DNA from: Thermoplasmata archaeon
GTDB lineage: Archaea; Thermoplasmatota; Thermoplasmata; Lutacidiplasmatales; UBA184
Direction of reading: 5' to 3'
Assembly (NCBI GenBank): GCA_022750335.1
Contig: JAKIVX010000001.1
Coordinates: 5,350-69,349, forward strand
DNA length: 64,000 bases
This document shows positions 8,259 through 15,911 of this stretch, in pieces (positions within the stretch are counted from its first letter, which is position 1; each line of letters opens with the position of its first letter). The position numbers were made by a program, and so were the translations under genes. Below the pieces are notes generated by a model. That model saw nothing but the letters and a program-made list of their open reading frames with translations. It did not search any database and was not told the DNA's origin.

Positions 8259-8766
8259 GCGGGTGCCGGGCGGGCCGCGCCTAGGGGATACGCCGACCGC
8301 CATCACCCGTCGGGTGCTGGACGGCGCGCTCGCGAGCGGCCGGAGTGCGCTCCCGAATGAGTTCGGCGGCGTGCTTCGGGCAGAGCCCCCCGGCGTGATC
8401 AGCGAGCTGTTACTCCTCCCGGGAACGACGGCCGGCCGACGGCACGCCAATTTCCACCTCTACATGCTGCCGGCCGACCTGACCGTCGTGGGTACGGTCC
8501 ACTCCCATCCGTCGGGCGCCCTACATCCCTCCGACGCCGACCTCCGCCTGTTCCGGAACTGGGGGAAGCGACACATCATCATGGGCTCGCCCTTCTCGCC
8601 GGGGTCCTGGCGGGCATACGACGGAAACGGCAACCCGACCACCCTGCAGGTCCTCGGGCAGGGACCTGCGGGTACCGACGTGCAGGTTCCGGAATACCGC
8701 CCCCACGCAATCCATCGCCCGGAGCGAGTGGAACCGCCGGTAGGGTTTCCCGAGGACGAGGCCTAG
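8239..8766 (+). CDS. JAMM/MPN+ domain metalloprotease
   Basis: This 175-residue JAB1/MPN/Mov34 protein carries the JAMM zinc motif: Glu in 'NEFGGVLRAE' followed by 'GTVHSHPSGALHPSDAD' (HxH, then SxxD). Archaeal JAMM proteases of this size remove SAMP/ubiquitin-like modifiers or act in sulfur transfer; which applies here is unknown. The start overlaps the end of nadK by 20 bases. I prefer the ATG at 8239 to the TTG at 8233. The position implies co-transcription with the NADP phosphatase/NAD kinase pair. The C-terminal 40 residues are Pro-rich and not obviously conserved. Confidence 0.88.
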   Translation: MFRPHRKRVPGGPRLGDTPTAITRRVLDGALASGRSALPNEFGGVLRAEPPGVISELLLLPGTTAGRRHANFHLYMLPADLTVVGTVHSHPSGALHPSDADLRLFRNWGKRHIIMGSPFSPGSWRAYDGNGNPTTLQVLGQGPAGTDVQVPEYRPHAIHRPERVEPPVGFPEDEA

Positions 8767-8817
8767 AAAACCGCCGTCACCGCGAGGGCCTCGGGCGGGG
8801 CCCGTACCGGTTCCGTT

Positions 8818-10410
8818 CTACTCCCGGACCGGAATGGTCGGGATGGGGAGGCGGTCGGGCACGGAGTTCGGGTCGACCATCGCCCGCGCGGGCCGCTGGG
8901 CCGGACTCCACAGGCCGTTGATCCGTGCGAGGGTCTCGAGGAAGGCGATGAAGCCACGGAACCCGGCTCGGTACAGTCGGGTGTTCGAGCCTTCCCAGTC
9001 GAAGAAGTCGTTCAGCATCGCCTTCGACTGGCGGACGCCATGGGTGAGCGCGCGCTTGAGGAGCTCTTCCTGCAACGGAGAGAGGCGGTCCCGCCGGAAC
9101 CAGTCCCGCGACTTGAGGTGGCCCAGCGGGACGAAGAACATCGGGACGAGGAGACCCTTGAAGTCCCAAAGGTCGTCGATGAGGTCGATCGTTTTGGCGA
9201 CATCGTCCTCCGTCTCTTGGGGAAGCCCGACGATGAACGTGCACGCGGGGTACAGCTTGTTGTCGTTCATCAGGCCCGCGGCCTGAACGACGAGCTCGGG
9301 CCACTGGGAGGCCTTGAACGGGGCGACCTTGCCGGGCATCGCGGCGGTGATCATACGCGGGGATCCGGTCTCGACGCCGACCTCGACTCCCCACCAGTCC
9401 TGCTTGTCGTCGAGGAGCACTTCGGCGCATTTCTGGAGGAGCTTCGGCTTGGTCATCAGGCTCGCGATGGCGACGTGGCTCCAGCCGACCTGTTCGTAGT
9501 AGCGTTTGGCCAGTTTGAGGAGGGGGATGAGCTTCTCCTCGTGCGGCATCACGTTCGGGCTGCCGTAGAAGTAGACATCGTCGGAGTGCAGCAGGCCCTT
9601 GCGGAAACCGACCGCCGCATTGACCTTCAGTTCCTCCTCGATCTTATCGAGCGGGTACCAGCGGGTCGGGCGGGTGGTGACCGAGCAGAACGAACATCCG
9701 CGGCAGCAGCCGCGGCCGATCTCGATGAGGCCGTTGACGCTCGCGAACTTGATCGAGGAGATCTGCTCCACCTTGGGCGCTTCCTTGGCGCCGAGGACCA
9801 CGTGGGGGGGCAGGAACTCGTTGCGGAGCGCTTTGCCGACGATGTCCCGAACAAAGATGTCGCTCTCGCCTTCGACCACGGTGTCGATCCCGCCGATGGA
9901 ATCGAGAAACTCCTGGATGAACGGGAGCTTCATCCGTGTCGCCGGAGAGAGCTGCCAGGCGCACGGGCCCCCGGCGATGATCTTCATCCCCTGTTTGCGA
10001 GCCTCGATGACGGCCGGCTGACTGAGCATCCGCTTGAAATTCACCGAGTTGAGGGGTTCCTTCTTCATCACCCCGCCGAACGTCGAGCTCGGAGGGTTGA
10101 GCCCGAAGTAGTCGTGCCCGGAAATGAGCAGCACTTTCGCCTTTCCCGGCATGTACTTGTCGAGATGGCTCGGATGGACGATACGCGCGTCGAACCCGCC
10201 GTCCATCAGGGAGGCTTCGATCTTCCGCATCCCGTAGGGCGCCTCGCGGGGGTAGCCGTTCTCGTCCACGGGCATCGTGGGGAAGAACATGCGCTGATAG
10301 ACCCGTTCGGGGAGGATGTAGGCGGGAGTCGTGGTGCCGAACCCCAGGAACTCCTTCCCGTGGTGGTTGCTCATCAGCGTCCAATCGCAGGTGATGACGA
10401 CCTCGGGCAT
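8818..10410 (-). CDS. B12-binding-domain type radical SAM protein
   Basis: This 530-residue protein has an N-terminal Rossmann-like domain (residues about 1-200: 'AKVLLISGHDYFGLNPPSS', 'IIAGGPCAW', 'VVEGESDIFVRDI') followed by a radical SAM barrel. The 4Fe-4S motif is 'GRGCCRGCSFCS' (CX3CX2C); after it come 'VGVETGSPRMI' and 'FIVGLPQETEDDV'. The classical cobalamin-binding DxHxxG is not evident, so actual B12 binding is unproven and the substrate is unknown. The ORF extends to 10818 but the ATG at 10410 is the likely start: GGAGG lies 10 bases upstream. A CCTTAAGAA TATA-like box is about 75 bases upstream, so this gene probably has a leader with a ribosome binding site. Confidence 0.88.
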   Translation of the reverse strand: MPEVVITCDWTLMSNHHGKEFLGFGTTTPAYILPERVYQRMFFPTMPVDENGYPREAPYGMRKIEASLMDGGFDARIVHPSHLDKYMPGKAKVLLISGHDYFGLNPPSSTFGGVMKKEPLNSVNFKRMLSQPAVIEARKQGMKIIAGGPCAWQLSPATRMKLPFIQEFLDSIGGIDTVVEGESDIFVRDIVGKALRNEFLPPHVVLGAKEAPKVEQISSIKFASVNGLIEIGRGCCRGCSFCSVTTRPTRWYPLDKIEEELKVNAAVGFRKGLLHSDDVYFYGSPNVMPHEEKLIPLLKLAKRYYEQVGWSHVAIASLMTKPKLLQKCAEVLLDDKQDWWGVEVGVETGSPRMITAAMPGKVAPFKASQWPELVVQAAGLMNDNKLYPACTFIVGLPQETEDDVAKTIDLIDDLWDFKGLLVPMFFVPLGHLKSRDWFRRDRLSPLQEELLKRALTHGVRQSKAMLNDFFDWEGSNTRLYRAGFRGFIAFLETLARINGLWSPAQRPARAMVDPNSVPDRLPIPTIPVRE

Positions 10411-10586
10411 TGTTCGGTTCCTCCGTACACCGCCGAGAGTTGAACCCCGGGCTTGCGCGGTTCTCGCGAGAACGAAGCTCTGGTTCTTAAGGCCTGCGAA
10501 GCTCGACTCGCTACGGCCCTGTTCGCCGGTACCTCCCGAGGCCCTTCCGGGCATCGGAATGAGGGCCGACAGCGCCGGCCGCGCCG

Positions 10587-10844
10587 TCAAAAGTCCGGGT
10601 CGTCGTCGTCCCGGGAGAGCACCCCGTCCATGCTGTCGCCCGCATCGTCCGCGCTCTCGTCGTGTTCGTCCGGCTCCCGGAAGGCTGGATCCCGCTGGAG
10701 GAGGTGGACCCGGACGCAGTCCCGGTGAGCCGGGCTTCCGTTCCAGGAGCTCGCCTCCGCGGGGTTTCCAAGGGGTTCCTTGCAGAGGGTGCAGATCTCC
10801 GGAGGAGGGCTGATCCACGCAATCCGTCGGGGCGGTGCCGACAT
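10587..10844 (-). CDS. Small Cys/His zinc-binding protein
   Basis: This 85-residue protein starts at the ATG at 10844, well inside the 152-residue track ORF. It contains 'CTLCKEPL' and about 20 residues later 'HRDCVRVH', a CxxC...HxxC arrangement that could bind one zinc. The C-terminal third is very acidic (ESADDAGDSM then DDDDPDF). CCTAAAGG, about 35 bases upstream on the minus strand, is TATA-like. It lies upstream of the radical SAM gene on the same strand, but 176 bases separate them. No family name is justified; the Zn site and acidic tail suggest a protein-interaction or RNA-binding role. Confidence 0.65.
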   Translation of the reverse strand: MSAPPRRIAWISPPPEICTLCKEPLGNPAEASSWNGSPAHRDCVRVHLLQRDPAFREPDEHDESADDAGDSMDGVLSRDDDDPDF

Positions 10845-10954
10845 GACGACCGTCCGGTGGAAGGGGAGTCCACCTCCTTTAGGTTTCGGCCGTCCCCTAG
10901 AGCCGGACGCCCCCGGAAGCCGTCTAGTAGGAAGGTCGGGTCGGCTCCCCCGCC

Positions 10955-11533
10955 GTGAACGTGCTCGTCGAGATCCGGAAGCGCCGACTCGCCCTCGGGG
11001 TGTCGCTCGGGGAACTCGCTCGGGCCGTCGGCCGGAGCGACGCAACGCTCTCCCGGATCGAACGCGGGAAGATCCGCCCTTCGTACGATCTCGTCCAGAA
11101 GATTCTCAAGTATCTCGAAGAACAGGAAGGGCTCGCTACTCCGCGCCTCACCGTGAAGGACATCATGAACCGGGCCGTGGTCACGGTGGACTCGTCAGCG
11201 ACCCTCCACGTCGCCGCCCAACGAATGGAAAGCGGGGCGTTCTCGCAACTGCCCGTGGTCGGAGAGGGACGGGTCGTGGGCTCCCTCTCGGAAGGGGCCC
11301 TGCTCCGCGCGCTCAGCCACCCCCGAGCCCAGCGGATCCGGGTGAGAGAAATCCTAGAACCGGCCTACCCGATCGTCGAGGAGGGATTCCCGGCCGAGCT
11401 CCTTCCGAGCTTGTTCGCTCACTACCCCGCCGTGCTCGTCACGCGACGCGGGGACCTGAAGGGGATCGTCACCAAGGCGGACCTCATCCGCGGGTTGCAC
11501 GGCACGACCCTGCGACGCACGGCGCCGGCCTAG
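10955..11533 (+). CDS. XRE-type HTH and CBS-pair transcription regulator
   Basis: This 192-residue protein has an N-terminal Cro/C1-type helix-turn-helix (residues 3-55: 'SLGELARAVGRSDATLSRIERGKIRPS'). Two CBS motifs follow (about 66-125 and 130-185: 'VKDIMNRAVVTV', 'QLPVVGEGRVVG', 'GIVTKADLIRGL'). CBS pairs bind adenine nucleotides, so it probably senses energy or cofactor state and controls transcription. The GTG at 10955 is the start; TCTAGTAG 28 bases upstream is a weak TATA-like box. The architecture is widespread in archaea. It converges on the P1 peptidase gene with a four-base overlap of stops. Confidence 0.88.
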   Translation: MNVLVEIRKRRLALGVSLGELARAVGRSDATLSRIERGKIRPSYDLVQKILKYLEEQEGLATPRLTVKDIMNRAVVTVDSSATLHVAAQRMESGAFSQLPVVGEGRVVGSLSEGALLRALSHPRAQRIRVREILEPAYPIVEEGFPAELLPSLFAHYPAVLVTRRGDLKGIVTKADLIRGLHGTTLRRTAPA

Positions 11534-12486
11534 GCTTTCCGATTGGAGATCCGGGCCGCGCCCAGGACCGCCTCCACGGCGCAAGCCACCGCCAGGGATC
11601 CGAGCCGATCGGCCGTCGCGCCCATGCGCTCTTCTGAGGGCGGTGCGCCGCCGGAACCGGTCGAGGCGACGAACAGGAGATCACCGTCGGTCGCGCTCTG
11701 GAACGGTACGACCGCGCCCCCCAATCCGGCGTGTGCGATGATGGCGATCCGCTGCATTGCCGGTCGGTCAAGTGCCCAATCGGTCACGATCAAAGTCAAC
11801 GTCGTCCCGAGCCCCGGTCGCGAGGAGGATCGAGGACGGCCCGGGGGCACGATCCGACCCCCGGCTCCTCGTGCCCCCGCGATCCACCGACCGTTCGCGG
11901 GATCTCGAACGGCCCCGACCGCATTGAGCGCGACGAGGGCTCCGAGGTGGCCGCGTCGACCCAACGAGCGGCCCGCCCAACCGATCCCGCCTTGCATCGC
12001 CGCATCCCGTCCGTGATATTTCCCGACGAGCGCGCCGGCTCCTGCGCCGACCTTCCCGGTGTGGAGCACCCCGGGCGCGGCGCTCCGGGCGGCCTCGTAG
12101 CCGAGGGAGCGATAATCGGGGATTCGCGTGTTCCCGGGCGGAAGGTCGAAGAGGGCCGCACCGGAAACGGGCGCGATGCGATGCGGGTTGCGAAACACGG
12201 ATCTTCCGCCCCCGGTTTCGAGGATGCGATCCCGAATCCCCGCGGCCGCGTCGAGGCCGAAGAGACTTCCCCCGCTGAAGAAGATGGCCCACCGACGGCC
12301 GAACGTCGAGTCGAGCGAGAGCGAGGCGAGGTCGTACGTTGCGCTGGCGCCGCCGCGAACGTCGACGACGACCGGGGCCCCGCCGTCGAAGAGAACGGCC
12401 GTGACCCCTGTCGACCTCGTAGGGTCCTCCGCGTGGCCGATGCGAACTCCCTGGACGCCCACGGTCGCCCGGCCGCGCCGAACCAT
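11530..12486 (-). CDS. P1 family (S58, DmpA-like) peptidase
   Basis: This 318-residue Ntn-type hydrolase belongs to the DmpA/BapA family of aminopeptidases that self-process. The family pattern is clear: 'TGVTAVLFDGGAPVVVDVRGG', 'GGSLFGLDAAAGI', 'IPDYRSLGYEAARSA', 'GKVGAGAGALVGK' and 'LVALNAVGAV'. The putative nucleophile region is 'GLGTTLTLIVTD'. It probably cleaves N-terminal residues from small peptides or beta-amino acids. The ATG at 12486 has GTGTAATTC about 27 bases upstream on the minus strand, fitting a leaderless transcript. The C-terminus 'SERMGATADRLGSLAVACAVEAVL' is typical of the family. Confidence 0.9.
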   Translation of the reverse strand: MVRRGRATVGVQGVRIGHAEDPTRSTGVTAVLFDGGAPVVVDVRGGASATYDLASLSLDSTFGRRWAIFFSGGSLFGLDAAAGIRDRILETGGGRSVFRNPHRIAPVSGAALFDLPPGNTRIPDYRSLGYEAARSAAPGVLHTGKVGAGAGALVGKYHGRDAAMQGGIGWAGRSLGRRGHLGALVALNAVGAVRDPANGRWIAGARGAGGRIVPPGRPRSSSRPGLGTTLTLIVTDWALDRPAMQRIAIIAHAGLGGAVVPFQSATDGDLLFVASTGSGGAPPSEERMGATADRLGSLAVACAVEAVLGAARISNRKA

Positions 12487-12508
12487 GTCGGGGGGACCCT
12501 CGCGCGCG

Positions 12509-12516
12509 AATTACAC
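12509..12516. promoter_or_regulatory. TATA-like box, P1 peptidase (possibly also HExxH gene)
   Basis: AATTACAC (minus strand GTGTAATT) is centred 27 bases before the P1 peptidase ATG at 12486. It is the only AT-rich stretch between the divergent genes, but lies too close to the ATG at 12531 for a standard plus-strand leaderless start there. Confidence 0.4.
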
Positions 12517-12530
12517 CTTGGGGTCGCTCC

Positions 12531-13181
12531 ATGAGCCTAGGAGTAGCGTTTTCCCCCGGTCCGTCTCCCGCCCGACGCATGAGCTCCGCCGCGGCGAAGG
12601 TAGCGGTCGAACCGGATCCCCCGTCGGCGTTCCGTATGGCGCGCGACCTGCCCATTGGCCGGCACCCGATCCTCGCAGCGTTTCCCGGTCTCGACAAGCT
12701 TCCGCCCGGCCGGACCATTCATCCGGATGCCAAAGTCCGACGCCGACTGTTTGCGGACACCTGCATCGAACTCGTGGACGCGGACATGTGGATGTACGTC
12801 GCCCCGTGGGAAGTTCCGGCGATCGCGCGCGGCCGATGGCGACCGGTCGTGACGCCGGGTCAGGACTGCATCGTGGTGGGCGAGAGTCACTTCCGAACCA
12901 GTGAGCCGCTCATCGTCTACATGGACATCTACCACGAACTCTGCCACATCCTCCAGCGCCGCGACGGGGCCAACCTGTTCGAGCCCGGCGTGAGCTACGT
13001 GGAGCGGCCGACCGAGGTCGAGGCGTACCGCTTCGTCGTCATCGAGGGGCGTCGTCTCGGCGTCTCGGACGAGTTTCTCCGGGAGTACCTGCGGGTCGAA
13101 TGGATCACCGCCCGAGAGCACCGGCTGCTGCTGACGACGCTCGACGTGCCGCTGCCCCCCGCGGCCTCCAAGAAGCGGTAA
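12531..13181 (+). CDS. Predicted HExxH metalloprotein
   Basis: This 216-residue protein contains 'MDIYHELCHILQRR' near residue 143, an HExxH zinc-protease motif, followed by 'EVEAYRFVVIEGRRLG', where the Glu of EAYRF could be the third ligand as in gluzincin-like families. There is no signal peptide. Start candidates are the ATG at 12531 and the ATG at 12579 (MSSAAAKVAV); the second is better placed if the AT-rich box at 12509-12516 is the promoter. The first 40 residues are low in complexity and the HExxH domain starts around residue 45. I do not recognise the exact family. Confidence 0.75.
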   Translation: MSLGVAFSPGPSPARRMSSAAAKVAVEPDPPSAFRMARDLPIGRHPILAAFPGLDKLPPGRTIHPDAKVRRRLFADTCIELVDADMWMYVAPWEVPAIARGRWRPVVTPGQDCIVVGESHFRTSEPLIVYMDIYHELCHILQRRDGANLFEPGVSYVERPTEVEAYRFVVIEGRRLGVSDEFLREYLRVEWITAREHRLLLTTLDVPLPPAASKKR

Positions 13182-13218
13182 CCTTCCCCGAACACCGCCC
13201 TTGCCGGCGGAACTCACA

Positions 13219-13226
13219 CTTTATCT
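13219..13226 (+). promoter_or_regulatory. TATA-like box for MFS gene
   Basis: CTTTATCT lies about 44 bases before the GTG at 13266. A GGGAGG ribosome binding site at 13255-13260 sits 5 bases before that GTG, so this gene probably has a short leader. Confidence 0.45.
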
Positions 13227-13265
13227 CGCGGTTCCCGGAATTCCACGCCCGTCCGGGAGGAGCGC

Positions 13266-14675
13266 GTGTCGTTCGACGTCAAGGCGCGTACGAACGTCCG
13301 CCCGTCGTCGAGCGATCTCTGGTTCCTCGCCTACCTCCCCCTCGCGATCTCCGATGGCATCGCAACCCCGCTCATTCCATTACTGGCCCTCCAACATTTC
13401 GGGGCCTCCGCGTTCGCCGTGACGATCATCATCGCAGCGAGCGCGATGAGCCAGGTACCGTTCACCATCCTGTGGGGAAACCTCTCCGACCGAGTCGCGC
13501 ATCGAAAGTTCTTCTTGGTCGGATCCTTCGTCGCGACCGGCCTCGCCATCATCGCGATCGCGCTCGCCCACGACCTCCTGACCTACTTCTGGCTCAACAT
13601 CGTCGAAGGACTCGCGTCTGCGGCCAGCGCGCCCATCGGGACGATGCTTCTGCTCGAGACGCGCCATAAACGCTGGTGGCCGCAGGACATCGGCCTGTTC
13701 GGCCTCATCTCCGGTCTTGGGACGACGGTCGGACTCGCTCTCGGTTTCGTGTGGCTATTCGTCGTGGGTGTCTCGTCGCCCGCCGTGCAGGTGATGACGG
13801 GGCTGCTCATCCTTTCCGGAGTCCTCGCCCTCCTCTCGGCGATCGTGGCGTGGGCCTGGATCGAGGAACCGGCGTCCCGGATCGACCGCGGTACCGTATC
13901 GGACCTCGTGCACCTGCACCGGGGGGTCGTCGAACGGATCCGACAGGTCCGACTGCGCGTGGTGGGCATCATCGACCTCACGCGGTCGTCCTCCGAACGA
14001 TTACCGGGGCGGGAGTATCTCTTCCTCGTGGCCCTCGGGGTCATGAGCGTCGGATTCGACATTTTCTACGGGCCATTCCCGGTCTTCCTCTGGCAAGGCG
14101 CCCATTTCTCCGACGCCGGGGTGTTCATCGTCTATCTCGGCTCGGCGGCGGCTTCGACGGCCCTCTTCTTCCACTCGGGCAAGGCCGTGGACAACCATTC
14201 ACCGAAATCGGTCTTCCTCGGGTCGCTCGGGGCCCGGATCCTGCTCCTGCTCCTATTCCTGTGGGGGCCGCTGTACGTTCTGTTCGGCCTCGGAACGCCC
14301 GCCCTGCTCGGGTGGTTGACGTTGTTGAATGCCCTGCTTGGGGTGACCTGGGCGTTCATCAGCACGGCGAGCACGCTCTTCCTCGTCCGGCTCGTCGGCC
14401 GGTCCGCGCGAGGCCGGGCGCTCGGTCTGTACAACGCGTTTGCCGGAGCCGGCGGACTGGCCGGCGTGCTGCTCGGTGGGTACCTCTATGCGACGTACGG
14501 GGTTCATGTCGCGTACTCGATCGCCGCCGTCACCGTCCTCGTCGGAGCGGCGATGCTCCTCCCGATCCCGTACCACATGTTCCGGATCCCGCACCCGCGG
14601 AATCGTCGGATCCGGCGGGCCTCCGGAACACGGGCCGCGAGCCCGGCTCGATTCGGACGCCTGCGGCGTCGCTAG
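13266..14675 (+). CDS. MFS transporter
   Basis: This 469-residue protein is a major facilitator carrier with about 12 membrane segments. Family signatures are the early 'PLAISDGIATPLIPLLAL' helix and the loop 2-3 motif 'GNLSDRVAHRKFFLVG'. A long cytoplasmic Arg-rich loop (residues about 205-240) separates two six-helix halves. The C-terminus is basic. The substrate cannot be told from sequence. Start is the GTG at 13266 with GGGAGG 5 bases upstream and a TATA-like box further up. It converges on the DUF429 gene, with stops overlapping by four bases. Confidence 0.88.
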   Translation: MSFDVKARTNVRPSSSDLWFLAYLPLAISDGIATPLIPLLALQHFGASAFAVTIIIAASAMSQVPFTILWGNLSDRVAHRKFFLVGSFVATGLAIIAIALAHDLLTYFWLNIVEGLASAASAPIGTMLLLETRHKRWWPQDIGLFGLISGLGTTVGLALGFVWLFVVGVSSPAVQVMTGLLILSGVLALLSAIVAWAWIEEPASRIDRGTVSDLVHLHRGVVERIRQVRLRVVGIIDLTRSSSERLPGREYLFLVALGVMSVGFDIFYGPFPVFLWQGAHFSDAGVFIVYLGSAAASTALFFHSGKAVDNHSPKSVFLGSLGARILLLLLFLWGPLYVLFGLGTPALLGWLTLLNALLGVTWAFISTASTLFLVRLVGRSARGRALGLYNAFAGAGGLAGVLLGGYLYATYGVHVAYSIAAVTVLVGAAMLLPIPYHMFRIPHPRNRRIRRASGTRAASPARFGRLRRR

Positions 14676-15334
14676 CGCCGGAGCGGGGGCGGACCGTCGT
14701 CCGGACGGAGGCCCCGCGCCCGATACCGGGCCCGACACGCCGCGCGCGAGGGAAGGATCATCAAGCCTTCGTCCGGTCGTCCGATCGCGAGGAAATCGCC
14801 CGCGAGGAAGGCCCGTCCCACCACCGCACAGGTCACCCCGTCCAGTTCGTCGTGAGAAAGGTCCGAGCGTCGCAGGTCCCCCGTGATCCCGAGACGGAGC
14901 AACCCCCGACGCAAGGGTTCGGTACCAGCTTGCTTGCGGGGGATCCCGAGGAGGTCCTGTGCCGCGCCGGGGTAACTCTCGATCGTCCGCATTCCCTCGG
15001 CTTCGAGCGCCTGCCGCAACCACAACCCGCGGGTGGTGAGCATCCGCATCGGCCCCAGCGTGATCGGAAAGAAGCGGATCCCGAGCCGGAGCAGCTCCCG
15101 GTCCGCGGCGCGCAGGTGAGGACCGGAACGATCCTCGATGGTACGCCGGCCGAGGGGGATGGAGAGGGGTGCGTCGATACTGACCACATCGGGGCGGGCC
15201 TCGCGCGTCGCCCGGAGGATCTCCTCGTCGGAGTGCAACGTCGCGACCTTCGCGGCGGGGCCCGACCCCAAGAAGCAGAATCCGGTCGACCGATGCGGGC
15301 TTCCGGCGAGGTCGAGGCCCACCACTCGTCCCAT
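14672..15334 (-). CDS. DUF429 family protein (predicted RNase H-fold nuclease)
   Basis: This 220-residue protein begins 'MGRVVGLDLAGSPHRSTGFCFL', the DUF429 N-terminus with the conserved 'GxDxAxSPxxTGF' pattern. It continues with 'PDVVSIDAPLSIPLG', 'DRELLRLGIRFFP', 'TIESYPGAAQDLLGI' and 'SDLSHDELDGVTCAVVGR'. The acidic residues in 'GLDLAG', 'IDAPL' and 'HDELDG' are the likely metal-binding set of an RNase H-like fold. Function is unproven in this family. The ATG at 15334 gives a full-length protein. Its neighbours suggest no specific pathway. Confidence 0.85.
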   Translation of the reverse strand: MGRVVGLDLAGSPHRSTGFCFLGSGPAAKVATLHSDEEILRATREARPDVVSIDAPLSIPLGRRTIEDRSGPHLRAADRELLRLGIRFFPITLGPMRMLTTRGLWLRQALEAEGMRTIESYPGAAQDLLGIPRKQAGTEPLRRGLLRLGITGDLRRSDLSHDELDGVTCAVVGRAFLAGDFLAIGRPDEGLMILPSRAACRARYRARGLRPDDGPPPLRR

Positions 15335-15374
15335 GGGGGAGCGAACGCACCGCTCGGATAACCCCGGCCCGGGG

Positions 15375-15851
15375 CTATCCGAACATCTCCCATGTCAGCG
15401 TTCGGATCACGTATCCGATCGCGAGGTTGGCGAAGATGATCTCGAGCTCAGGCGGATACTCCTTCAGGGTGCACGACCGGAATCCCAATTGTCCGATCCC
15501 GACGGGAGAGTCGTCCCGCAGGATCGTGAACCGCCCGGTGAGGCGTTCGTTGATCGTGAACTGGACCCCTCCGTAGTTGAGGCCGAGCGGACCGAACGCG
15601 GTCGATGTGGTCTTGACCAAGTTGCCTCCGAGCTGAATGCGGATCTCGTCGTTCTTGGCATGGTAACTGACGGTCGAGTGGACGACCCCGGGGTCGCTGC
15701 CGCGATAGGTGAGGTATTCCGTCGAGAACAGCGCCGCGATTCGACGTCCGATCCCGGCGTCGTCGGCGCCCGCGGGTCGCGCGGTCCACTCTTCGTTCCC
15801 GACCCGCAATTCGATGACGTTCTTCAGCACCCGTGCCGTCGCCTCGATCAT
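15375..15851 (-). CDS. Conserved hypothetical protein
   Basis: I do not recognise this 158-residue protein. It has no signal peptide or strong membrane helix, although the C-terminal 'IIFANLAIGYVIRTLTWEMFG' is hydrophobic. The body is beta-rich with alternating hydrophobic strands ('HSTVSYHAKNDEIRIQLGGN', 'YGGVQFTINERLTGRFTIL'), reminiscent of a lipocalin-like or LURP-type barrel; that is only an impression. The gene is divergent from truD, and the AT-rich element at 15881-15890 lies about 35 bases before its ATG. Confidence 0.7.
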   Translation of the reverse strand: MIEATARVLKNVIELRVGNEEWTARPAGADDAGIGRRIAALFSTEYLTYRGSDPGVVHSTVSYHAKNDEIRIQLGGNLVKTTSTAFGPLGLNYGGVQFTINERLTGRFTILRDDSPVGIGQLGFRSCTLKEYPPELEIIFANLAIGYVIRTLTWEMFG

Positions 15852-15880
15852 CCGCCGCTACGGAGAGGGACGGGTCCGCC

Positions 15881-15890
15881 ATCTAATAAT
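15881..15890. promoter_or_regulatory. Shared TATA box, truD / hypothetical gene
   Basis: ATCTAATAAT is centred 26 bases before the truD GTG (15912) and about 35 bases before the divergent ATG at 15851. Read on either strand it is a plausible TATA box (TAATAAT / ATTATTAG). Confidence 0.5.
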
Positions 15891-15911
15891 GACCCCCCGA
15901 CTCCCTCCGAT

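Noticed and set aside
9040-10443. 467-aa plus ORF antisense to the radical SAM gene
   Set aside because: It is acidic and low in complexity; the minus strand has the radical SAM motif.
13676-15361. 561-aa plus ORF running through MFS and DUF429 genes
   Set aside because: It is in a shifted frame of the MFS gene and antisense to the DUF429 gene, with no recognisable domain.
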